From Candidatus Harrisonbacteria bacterium CG10_big_fil_rev_8_21_14_0_10_44_23 (lineage in GTDB: Bacteria; Patescibacteriota; Minisyncoccia; UBA6257; 1-14-0-10-44-23): a stretch of DNA of 8,809 nt. Positions 1 to 4,608 of this stretch are shown piece after piece (the first letter of the stretch is position 1; each line of letters starts with the position of its first letter). The notes under the pieces were generated by a model. It did not search any database, was not told where the DNA came from, and saw only the letters and a list, made by a program, of their open reading frames with translations. Made by a program: the position numbers and the translations under genes. The stretch lies in assembly GCA_002773475.1 (NCBI GenBank), contig PFBB01000031.1, positions 14,803 through 23,611 of the forward strand, in the 5' to 3' direction.

Positions 1-50
1 CAACGACAACAACCCAATGGCTTAGTCATCGGCAATGTGAATTCAACTAG

Positions 51-72
51 AAACCAGCTTCGGCTGGTTTTT
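51..72 (+). terminator. Rho-independent terminator of an upstream unit
   Basis: AAACCAGC (51-58) pairs perfectly with GCTGGTTT (63-70) around a stable TTCG tetraloop, and a T-rich tail follows. An 8-bp stem with this loop is typical of an intrinsic terminator. It closes a unit whose coding part lies mostly left of the window. All three forward frames reach a stop within the first 78 bases, so the upstream gene's reading frame cannot be assigned. Confidence 0.75.
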
Positions 73-117
73 AGTTAGCAAAAGTTGTGCACACCTACAC
101 ATTTTAAAAATATGCGG

Positions 118-123
118 TACAAT
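118..123 (+). promoter_or_regulatory. Putative -10 box for the 95-aa/38-aa gene pair
   Basis: TACAAT matches five of six -10 consensus bases and lies between the upstream terminator and the first start codon, so a promoter is needed about here. No convincing -35 box is seen 16-18 nt upstream. Transcription would start near 130 and give a leader of about 22 nt without a Shine-Dalgarno sequence. Confidence 0.4.
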
Positions 124-151
124 TTACCAGAAATATTTCTCAAAAATTCAC

Positions 152-439
152 ATGCGTAACATAGAAGTCGAAATCAAAGAACATCAACCCAGCGGCTGGA
201 TATTCTCCGTTAGCGTTCAGGAGGGGGACGAGGAGACTGACCACGAAGTTGAGCTAACTCAAAATGATTATAACGACCTCACCGGAGGCAATGCATCGCC
301 AAGCGAGCTAGTCGAAAAATCATTTGAGTTTTTACTAGATAGAGAACCCAAGGAGTCCATCCTAGGAGAGTTTAACCTAACCGAAATAAGTTTATATTTT
401 CCTGAATACGAGGAGATGATTCAGGAGCTATTTCAGTAA
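152..439 (+). CDS. Conserved-type acidic small protein of unknown function (95 aa)
   Basis: This 95-residue protein is strongly acidic, with no signal peptide and no membrane segment, so it is probably cytosolic. The N-terminal half alternates charged and hydrophobic residues like a small beta-sheet domain (MRNIEVEIKEH; DHEVELTQNDY at about 31-41). The C-terminal half is helical in character, with SPSELVEKSFEFLLDREPKE at about 49-68 and an ending rich in Tyr, Phe and Glu. Its general look resembles short conserved hypothetical proteins found in many bacteria, but I cannot name a family or function. No Shine-Dalgarno sequence precedes the ATG. Its stop codon is 2 nt before the next ATG, so the two genes are probably co-transcribed and translationally coupled. 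Codon and base composition match the host-like genes around it. Confidence 0.8.
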   Translation: MRNIEVEIKEHQPSGWIFSVSVQEGDEETDHEVELTQNDYNDLTGGNASPSELVEKSFEFLLDREPKESILGEFNLTEISLYFPEYEEMIQELFQ

Positions 440-441
440 AG

Positions 442-558
442 ATGATTACTTTTCTTATCGAAAACATCCAGAAAATTCTAGGTTGGATACTTTTGGTGAT
501 CGCCCTAGCGGTTTTAGCTGGCCAAACGATTTACAAAACTATCAAGAAAGCCAAGTAG
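442..558 (+). CDS. 38-aa single-helix membrane miniprotein
   Basis: An ATG 2 nt after the preceding stop opens a 38-codon frame ending in TAG at 556-558. The product starts MITFLIENIQKILGW, continues as one hydrophobic helix (about residues 10-29, ILLVIALAVLAG), and ends in a basic tail (KTIKKAK). This is the layout of a one-pass miniprotein with the basic end probably facing the cytoplasm. The tight spacing behind the 95-aa gene, the clean transmembrane pattern and the lack of any other use for these bases support a real gene. Function is unknown; a regulator or partner of a membrane complex is possible but only a guess. Confidence 0.6.
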   Translation: MITFLIENIQKILGWILLVIALAVLAGQTIYKTIKKAK

Positions 559-564
559 TAAATC

Positions 565-593
565 TTGGGCGGGCCTTCCTGCTCTGCTATAAT
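565..593 (+). promoter_or_regulatory. Promoter of the DUF389-mscL unit; predicts a leaderless mRNA
   Basis: TTGGGC (565-570), a 17-nt spacer and TATAAT (588-593) form a good sigma-70-type promoter. The -10 is extended by TGC at 585-587. Only 6 nt separate the -10 from the ATG at 600, so transcription would start at or next to the start codon. The same TTGGGC-N17 layout recurs on the minus strand upstream of 3256. Confidence 0.65.
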
Positions 594-599
594 CAATAA

Positions 600-1316
600 A
601 TGGAAGAAGTAGGCAAAATTACCGCCCAAGACAGATATCGCACCGTTGAGGAGCTTATTGCTCGATCTCAGCCATCTTTTAATTACTATCTGCTTTTAGT
701 GATTTCTTCGCTAATTGTTGCCTCTGGTCTTTTGCTCAATAATTCTGCCATCGTCATTGGTGGAATGATTGTTACCCCACTACTTACGCCGGTGCTGTCG
801 ATTGCCCTAGGGGTAATCGTTGGCCGGGGATTCCTGCTGAAGCGGCAAGGATTCTTTTTACTAAAGTCTTTTCTGATTGTCGTCGCTACTGGCATGCTCC
901 TAACTTTTTTATTTAGCGAGCCAACTGATCCATTTATTTTTGAAAATACTGTCCGAGCCGCTATTCTTTACTTTATTGTGGCAATCGCCTCTGGAGCTGG
1001 GGCAACCTTCGCCTTCATCAATAAAGACATTTCCGACATCCTTCCGGGAATTGCGGTCGCAGTTTCGGTCGTTCCACCACTTTCATTGATTGGCCTTGGA
1101 CTAGCTTCGGGCAGCTTTGAGCTCGCCCAATTCTACTTTGTGGTATTTGCGCTAAACACTATCGGAATAATTCTAGGCGGGATGGTTGTGCTCTCTTCGC
1201 AAAAGTTTTATCGCGCTGAGAAAAAAGTAGATGAACAGATAAAAGAGATTAAAAAGGAGGACAAAAAGAAAGAAGATGAAAAAATCGCTAAAGAAGAGAA
1301 ATTAATCAACTTATAA
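600..1316 (+). CDS. DUF389 family integral membrane protein
   Basis: The 238-aa product matches the DUF389 (COG1808-like) family, multi-pass inner-membrane proteins with no settled biochemical role. After a short cytosolic N-terminus (1-27) come hydrophobic segments at about 29-48, 50-75, 87-106, 118-140, 148-170 and 177-200. The characteristic region is residues 45-64, with small residues, SAIVIGGMIVTPLLTP and conserved prolines. A second Pro/Gly-rich segment (DILPGIAVAVSVVPPLSLIG, about 146-165) looks like an internal echo of it, as seen in the family. The last about 35 residues are almost all Lys and Glu, a hydrophilic, probably helical cytosolic tail. Some relatives are larger, so this is a compact form. 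The start is set by the extended -10 box 6 nt upstream. mscL begins 3 nt after its stop, suggesting one transcript for membrane or osmotic functions. Confidence 0.85.
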   Translation: MEEVGKITAQDRYRTVEELIARSQPSFNYYLLLVISSLIVASGLLLNNSAIVIGGMIVTPLLTPVLSIALGVIVGRGFLLKRQGFFLLKSFLIVVATGMLLTFLFSEPTDPFIFENTVRAAILYFIVAIASGAGATFAFINKDISDILPGIAVAVSVVPPLSLIGLGLASGSFELAQFYFVVFALNTIGIILGGMVVLSSQKFYRAEKKVDEQIKEIKKEDKKKEDEKIAKEEKLINL

Positions 1317-1319
1317 ACA

Positions 1320-1733
1320 ATGAAAAAGTTTTTCAACGAATTTAAAAAATTTGCCGTCAAAGGCAATGCCATAGATTTAGCAGTTGGTGTCGTAATCGGT
1401 GCCGCCTTCGGAAAAATCACCAGCTCCTTGGTTTCCGACATCATCACCCCATTACTTAGCCCAATGTTGGGGAAGGTTGATTTTGCCGGCCTAAACTTTA
1501 ATTTCTTTGGCGCAACTGTAAATTACGGTTTATTTATTGATGCTCTAATCGAATTTATCATCATCGCCCTAGCCATCTTTATCGTGATCAAGCAAATTAA
1601 CCGACTGAAAGATAAAGAGGAGAAAGCCATCCCCGCAACAAAAAACTGCCAATTCTGTCATTCCAGTATCCACTTAGAAGCAATTAAGTGCCCAAACTGC
1701 ACTAGCAACCTAGCCGAGAGCAAACAAAGCTAA
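1320..1733 (+). CDS. mscL: Large-conductance mechanosensitive channel MscL with C-terminal zinc ribbon
   Basis: This 137-aa protein is a clear MscL, the homopentameric inner-membrane channel that opens under membrane tension to release solutes on hypo-osmotic shock. The amphipathic N-terminal helix and start of TM1 are seen in MKKFFNEFKKFAVKGNAIDL, followed by the pore-lining GVVIGAAFGKITSSLV (about 23-38). TM2 is at about 70-91, with the basic QINRLKDKEEK after it. The usual cytoplasmic end is replaced by a ribbon with cysteine pairs C110-X2-C113 and C124-X2-C127, spaced for one zinc ion; many bacterial MscL proteins carry a similar extension. The gene lies 3 nt after the DUF389 gene and has no Shine-Dalgarno sequence, so translational coupling is likely. 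A strong palindromic terminator follows. Confidence 0.95.
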   Translation: MKKFFNEFKKFAVKGNAIDLAVGVVIGAAFGKITSSLVSDIITPLLSPMLGKVDFAGLNFNFFGATVNYGLFIDALIEFIIIALAIFIVIKQINRLKDKEEKAIPATKNCQFCHSSIHLEAIKCPNCTSNLAESKQS

Positions 1734-1753
1734 CAATATTTATCTCTCCAATA

Positions 1754-1785
1754 AAAAAATACCCCAATTAATTGGGGTATTTTTT
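1754..1785. terminator. Bidirectional terminator between mscL and the yihY-type gene
   Basis: The 32 bases form one perfect palindrome centred at 1769/1770: an A6 run, TACCCCAATT, its reverse complement, and a T6 run. On either strand this is a GC-containing stem followed by T residues, so it can stop both convergent transcripts. It overlaps the stop codon of the minus-strand gene, which shows how tightly packed the region is. Confidence 0.9.
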
Positions 1786-2608
1786 ATTCGCCCATTCGAA
1801 CTTTTGTCAGCTCTGCCCCCAATAGGAATACGATCGCCGAAACATAAATCCAGAACAATAAAATAACCAATGCGCCAGCCGCCCCATAGGCCGACCCAAG
1901 CCCGCTAATGCTCATATACAGGCCGATTAGGTGCTTTCCCAAGATAAACAACGCCCCAGCAAAGAAAGCCCCTGGAAATACGTCTCTCCAGCGAAGCGGT
2001 GTGTCTGGCAGAATTTTATACAGCAAGGCGTAAAGTAGGGAAATCACCAAAAACGAGGCCAATATCTCCCCAAATTCAAATATCTGCAAGGAGCCAGATC
2101 CGGGAATAAAGCTTGCTTTCTGCATCAAGGAAATAGTAGCGGTTAAGGCCACTGACCCAACCACCAAAACCCCGCTAAGCGCCACCATTAAGATAGCCAC
2201 AAAATTTTTCATCATAAAGGCCCAAAACCCCCTAGTTCTATTTGCCGACATCCGCCAAATAGTATTTAGCGAATTTTTTGCCTGCCGAAAAACCCCTGCT
2301 GCCCCAAAGACTAAAACCAAAAGCGCCACAATTGTGCTTATTAAATTCCTAGAATTATCTGGATCGGTCTCTGCCGCAATCAATTTAATCAGATTAGCAA
2401 CATCCGGTCCGACCGCCGAGTTCACCTGCGCCACAACATAATCCTGCACAATTACGTCATTCAAAATAAAGCCCGCTATAGCAAGGGCTAGTATCAGTAG
2501 GGGAGCGAGCGAAAAGATGGCATAATAAGAAAGAGCCGCAGACATCCGGAAGATATTATCTTCGCGAGATGCTCGGATGATTCTGGTAATGGCCCAAAAG
2601 GATCTCAT
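1784..2608 (-). CDS. YihY/BrkB family membrane protein
   Basis: The 274-aa protein belongs to the YihY/BrkB family of polytopic inner-membrane proteins (once misannotated as ribonuclease BN). Family landmarks are visible: ALSYYAIFSLAPLL (25-38), FGAAGVFRQAKNSLNTIW (101-118), LPDTPLRWRDVFPGA (200-214) and YGAAGALVILLFWIYVSAIV (241-260), followed by GAELTKV. Hydrophobic segments lie at about 31-50, 90-106, 135-160, 180-199, 210-230 and 243-264. The length is close to that usual for the family. Its function is not firmly established; a role in transport or envelope biology is assumed. The ATG is 8 nt downstream of an extended -10 (TGCTACAAT on the minus strand), leaving almost no leader. It diverges from the YggT gene. 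Confidence 0.9.
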   Translation of the reverse strand: MRSFWAITRIIRASREDNIFRMSAALSYYAIFSLAPLLILALAIAGFILNDVIVQDYVVAQVNSAVGPDVANLIKLIAAETDPDNSRNLISTIVALLVLVFGAAGVFRQAKNSLNTIWRMSANRTRGFWAFMMKNFVAILMVALSGVLVVGSVALTATISLMQKASFIPGSGSLQIFEFGEILASFLVISLLYALLYKILPDTPLRWRDVFPGAFFAGALFILGKHLIGLYMSISGLGSAYGAAGALVILLFWIYVSAIVFLLGAELTKVRMGE

Positions 2609-2616
2609 ATATACCT

Positions 2617-2625
2617 ATTGTAGCA
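2617..2625 (-). promoter_or_regulatory. Extended -10 promoter of the yihY-type gene
   Basis: Read on the minus strand, 2625-2617 is TGCTACAAT, an extended -10 element. The ATG at 2608 is 8 nt beyond it, so the predicted 5' leader is only about 2 nt. A weak -35-like CTGACT lies 18 nt upstream. Confidence 0.5.
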
Positions 2626-2637
2626 ACAAAGCTACAA
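2618..2637. repeat. Inverted repeat in the divergent yihY-yggT promoter region
   Basis: TTGTAGC (2618-2624) and GCTACAA (2631-2637) form a perfect 7-bp inverted repeat around AACAAA. It overlaps the -10 box of the minus-strand gene and lies in the 54-bp gap shared by two divergent genes. It could be an operator for a dimeric regulator, or simply two opposed -10-like elements. No regulator is visible nearby. Confidence 0.4.
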
Positions 2638-2662
2638 CTTAGTCAGTTAATAAATTAAAACT

Positions 2663-2965
2663 ATGAATGGAGAAAAACTAATAATCGTCCGCCATCCTAG
2701 CTCAGCCAGAAAGATCGTATTGATTATTGTCGACATTATTGAGCTGCTACTAACCGTTAGATTTGTCTTGAAGCTATTTTCTGCCAACGACGCCGACGTT
2801 GCGGTTAATTTTATATACTCTCTTACTCAACCTCTCGTTTCCCCATTCCACAACATGCTTCCAGTTGGGTTTGCCGGATCACCACCAACTATCGCGTGGG
2901 CAACAATAAGTGCAATGTTGGTTTACGGTTTGATAGGTTATGGCCTAGCAAGAATTCTTAGATAA
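2663..2965 (+). CDS. YggT family membrane protein
   Basis: The 100-aa protein fits the YggT family of small inner-membrane proteins, which includes factors linked to cell-division gene clusters and to osmotic or ionic tolerance; no enzymatic role is known. A short N-terminus (1-17) precedes one hydrophobic segment at about 18-39 with the typical RFVLKLFSAN edge. The family signature follows: NFIYSLTQPLVSPFHNMLP (about 49-67). A second membrane segment spans about 76-99. There is no Shine-Dalgarno sequence. An AT-rich -10-like TAAATT (2651-2656) lies 6 nt before the ATG, as at other genes here. The transcript ends at the palindromic terminator just downstream. Confidence 0.88.
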   Translation: MNGEKLIIVRHPSSARKIVLIIVDIIELLLTVRFVLKLFSANDADVAVNFIYSLTQPLVSPFHNMLPVGFAGSPPTIAWATISAMLVYGLIGYGLARILR

Positions 2966-2995
2966 AAAAAACTGCCCAATTGGGCGGTTTTTTTA
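2964..2995. terminator. Bidirectional terminator between the yggT-type gene and the 87-aa gene
   Basis: An A7 run (2964-2970) is followed by ACTGCCCAA (2971-2979) pairing with TTGGGCGGT (2980-2988, one G-T pair), then T6 (2989-2994). This is a terminator usable from both sides. As at 1754-1785, it overlaps the stop codon of the minus-strand neighbour. Confidence 0.88.
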
Positions 2996-3256
2996 TTTTC
3001 GCTTCTTTTTCTTCTTTATTGGCAAGAAGCTGGCAATCAGGTCCCAGGTTATTCCACTTTTTTTCATTCCCTCCCCAGCGCTATTCATGCCATCGACAGT
3101 TAGCTTTACACCGTCCTTAATCGCCTCGGTAGTTTTTTTAATGTTTCGCACAGCCCGCAAAACATAAAAAAGACTCACAATTAGCATCGCTCCTAGCACC
3201 AAGACGACGATCGAGCTGACGATAAAAAACAGGGCCATTTCATTAATGTTTTCCAT
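2993..3256 (-). CDS. 87-aa single-pass membrane protein, function unknown
   Basis: The protein has an acidic N-terminus (MENINEM) and one long hydrophobic segment at about 8-32. A soluble region at about 34-70 (RAVRNIKKTTEAIKDGVKLT) is of amphipathic helical character. It ends in a run of basic residues (KKKKKRK). The layout is reminiscent of small DUF948-like membrane proteins, but the match is not firm enough to name. The basic tail should lie in the cytosol. The start is supported by a promoter TTGGGC-N17-TAAAAT on the minus strand (3291-3263) whose -10 ends 6 nt before the ATG. It is divergent from uppP with a 56-bp gap and convergent with the yggT-type gene. Confidence 0.75.
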   Translation of the reverse strand: MENINEMALFFIVSSIVVLVLGAMLIVSLFYVLRAVRNIKKTTEAIKDGVKLTVDGMNSAGEGMKKSGITWDLIASFLPIKKKKKRK

Positions 3257-3262
3257 ATCCTT

Positions 3263-3291
3263 ATTTTAACTCGAAATGAAAAATAGCCCAA
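3263..3291 (-). promoter_or_regulatory. Promoter of the 87-aa gene; predicts a leaderless mRNA
   Basis: On the minus strand TTGGGC (3291-3286), a 17-nt spacer and TAAAAT (3268-3263) lie 6 nt before the ATG at 3256. The -35 hexamer and spacing are the same as for the promoter at 565-593. Confidence 0.55.
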
Positions 3292-3297
3292 TTTTCG

Positions 3298-3306
3298 TGG
3301 TAATAT
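3298..3306 (+). promoter_or_regulatory. Extended -10 promoter of uppP; predicts a leaderless mRNA
   Basis: TGG followed by TAATAT (3301-3306) is an extended -10-like element 6 nt before the uppP ATG at 3313. No Shine-Dalgarno sequence is present. The overlapping TATATT (3304-3309) is an alternative -10 but would place the start of transcription inside the coding sequence. Confidence 0.45.
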
Positions 3307-3312
3307 ATTTTT

Positions 3313-4083
3313 ATGACCTTTTTCACGGTTGCTATTTTGGGAATAATTGAAGGAATTACCGAGTTTCTTCCAATCTCTTCGACTGGGCACCTTATTCTTG
3401 CCAGCCACGTTTTAAAAATACCCAGCAGCAGCTTTTTGACTAGTTTCGAAATCAGCATTCAGCTCGGAGCGATTTTAGCTGTTGTCTTTTTATACTGGAA
3501 AACTCTCACCACCAACAAAGACGTCATTTTGAAAATAATCACCGCTTTTATCCCAACGGCAATAATCGGCTGGTTCCTCTACCCAGTGATCAAACACTAT
3601 CTTCTCGGGTCTAGCACCATCGTTCTTTGGTCTTTGCTGGCCGGAGGTGTTGCGCTAATAATATTTGAATTTTCCCATCGGGAGAAAGAGTCGTCGATCG
3701 CCAAGATTAAAGACCTTAGCTACAAGAAAGCTTTCGTTATCGGCTTATTTCAATCAATTGCCATTATTCCCGGAGTTAGCCGCGCCGCCGCCACAATCGT
3801 TGGTGGGCTAATATTAAATATGCGCCGCCGCACCATAGTCGAATTTTCCTTCCTCCTAGCAGTTCCGACAATGGCCGCCGCCACTGGGCTAGATCTACTA
3901 AAGAGCTCCGCACAAATCTCCGGTAACGAATTCATGCTTTTGGCCGTTGGATTTTTCATTGCCTTCGCCGTAGCGGTTGCCTCGATCAAGTTTCTCCTGC
4001 GATTTATCAAAAACAATACCTTCATCGCCTTTGGAATTTACCGAATCGTCTTAGCTGTCCTGTTCTTAATCTGGGTCATCTAA
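3313..4083 (+). CDS. uppP: Undecaprenyl-diphosphatase UppP (BacA)
   Basis: UppP is a polytopic membrane phosphatase that converts undecaprenyl diphosphate to the monophosphate, recycling the lipid carrier for cell-wall and surface polysaccharide synthesis; extra copies give bacitracin resistance. The first catalytic motif is plain: EGITEFLPISSTGHLIL with E13, E17, S22, S23 and H26. The second is PGVSRAAAT at 153-161 and keeps the key arginine R157; the more usual form is PGxSRSGAT, so the Ser-Gly after the Arg is Ala-Ala here. The rest is a series of hydrophobic helices, ending in FGIYRIVLAVLFLIWVI. The 256-aa length is close to the family norm. The adjacent envelope genes fit, though no cell-wall operon is formed. 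Confidence 0.95.
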   Translation: MTFFTVAILGIIEGITEFLPISSTGHLILASHVLKIPSSSFLTSFEISIQLGAILAVVFLYWKTLTTNKDVILKIITAFIPTAIIGWFLYPVIKHYLLGSSTIVLWSLLAGGVALIIFEFSHREKESSIAKIKDLSYKKAFVIGLFQSIAIIPGVSRAAATIVGGLILNMRRRTIVEFSFLLAVPTMAAATGLDLLKSSAQISGNEFMLLAVGFFIAFAVAVASIKFLLRFIKNNTFIAFGIYRIVLAVLFLIWVI

Positions 4084-4086
4084 AAT

Positions 4087-4122
4087 AAAATTAATTATAT
4101 AATTTATTATATAATTAATTTT
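4087..4122 (+). terminator. All-A/T 16-bp hairpin after uppP
   Basis: AAAATTAATTATATAA (4087-4102) is followed by TTTA and its exact reverse complement (4107-4122). The stem has 16 perfect pairs without one G or C and ends in TTTT. It begins 3 nt after the uppP stop. It may terminate uppP, although an A/T-only stem is unusual for an intrinsic terminator; it could also be a cruciform or the left boundary of the GC-rich cassette that follows. Confidence 0.55.
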
Positions 4123-4152
4123 CTCCAGTCTTTGGAGACGTCATATATTCCC

Positions 4153-4181
4153 TTGATAGATCGGGGGAGTTTTGCCATACT
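4153..4181 (+). promoter_or_regulatory. Putative promoter of the 109-aa GC-rich gene
   Basis: TTGATA (4153-4158) with a 17-nt spacer to CATACT (4176-4181) gives a moderate sigma-70-like promoter; TACTAT (4178-4183) is an alternative -10. The predicted leader of about 20 nt includes a strong Shine-Dalgarno sequence. Confidence 0.45.
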
Positions 4182-4195
4182 ATAGCCGGTCAACG

Positions 4196-4202
4196 AAAGG
4201 AG
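4196..4202 (+). promoter_or_regulatory. Strong Shine-Dalgarno site for the 109-aa gene
   Basis: AAAGGAG stands 6 nt before the ATG at 4209 and fixes the start. It contrasts with the host-like genes of the window, which have no such site. Confidence 0.75.
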
Positions 4203-4208
4203 AGCTAA

Positions 4209-4538
4209 ATGGGAGAGTTGACGTACCGTTGGTTCGTTCACACCAACGACGAGCAAACTCGCAACGCAATCGCTCAACGATTGAGCGAACTGGGCGTTGC
4301 CGAGGAAAATTACCTCGCTCAAGCCGATGTGAAGACAGAGCCACGTGGGGCGGCGGCGCTACTTCCTCTATGGGAGTGCCCCGACTATGCTTTCATCACC
4401 ACCCTGCAGAGGATGGTCTCCATCCCTAGCCGGATAAGGATCTTCCGAAGGTGCGGTGGTGGAAGAATCACGGAGGTGACTAGTTGGTTTCACCGGCGTC
4501 CCCACCTTCCCCAGAAGAAGACCAAGACCCGGGCCTAG
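4209..4538 (+). CDS. GC-rich cassette protein of unknown function (109 aa)
   Basis: I do not recognise this protein. The first about 50 residues look like a folded alpha/beta domain (MGELTYRWFVHTNDEQTRNA, then IAQRLSELGVAEENYL). The middle is hydrophobic (AALLPLWECPDYAFITTLQR, about 50-69). The last 40 residues are very basic (RIRIFRR at about 76-82, RRPHLPQKKTKTR near the end), so nucleic-acid binding is possible. There is no membrane segment or signal peptide. The base composition is clearly richer in G+C than the host-like genes on either side, and the gene has its own promoter, strong Shine-Dalgarno sequence and GC-rich hairpin. This matches the set-up of the DGR target gene 2.4 kb downstream and suggests a common or foreign origin. 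It is not a convincing Avd: that accessory protein is mostly helical. Confidence 0.65.
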   Translation: MGELTYRWFVHTNDEQTRNAIAQRLSELGVAEENYLAQADVKTEPRGAAALLPLWECPDYAFITTLQRMVSIPSRIRIFRRCGGGRITEVTSWFHRRPHLPQKKTKTRA

Positions 4539-4552
4539 CACGCCCACCCGCA

Positions 4553-4582
4553 GCCCCGACCTCGCAATGCGAGCGTCGGGGC
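4553..4582 (+). terminator. GC-rich hairpin closing the 109-aa gene cassette
   Basis: GCCCCGACCTCGC (4553-4565) pairs with GCGAG (4569-4573) and GTCGGGGC (4575-4582), giving 13 pairs with a single bulged C4574 and an AAT loop. The tail is weak (GAAACTTT). The extended -10 of uvrB begins 8 nt later, so this hairpin separates the two transcripts. It rules out the upstream in-frame ATG at 4567, which lies inside it, as the uvrB start. Confidence 0.7.
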
Positions 4583-4589
4583 GAAACTT

Positions 4590-4598
4590 TGCTATAAT
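4590..4598 (+). promoter_or_regulatory. Extended -10 promoter of uvrB
   Basis: TGCTATAAT is a perfect extended -10 element; no -35 box is apparent, as such promoters allow. Transcription would start near 4605, only about 4 nt before the ATG at 4609, so the mRNA has almost no leader and no Shine-Dalgarno sequence. Confidence 0.7.
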
Positions 4599-4608
4599 CA
4601 CAGCAGAA

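Noticed and set aside
4172..4429. Alternative plus-strand frame overlapping the 109-aa gene
   Set aside because: Its start lies within the predicted promoter, it has no ribosome-binding site, and its Arg-rich product looks like an out-of-frame reading.
4567..4608. Upstream in-frame start for uvrB adding 14 residues
   Set aside because: That ATG lies inside the terminator hairpin and upstream of the extended -10 at 4590-4598. The family N-terminus begins at the ATG at 4609.
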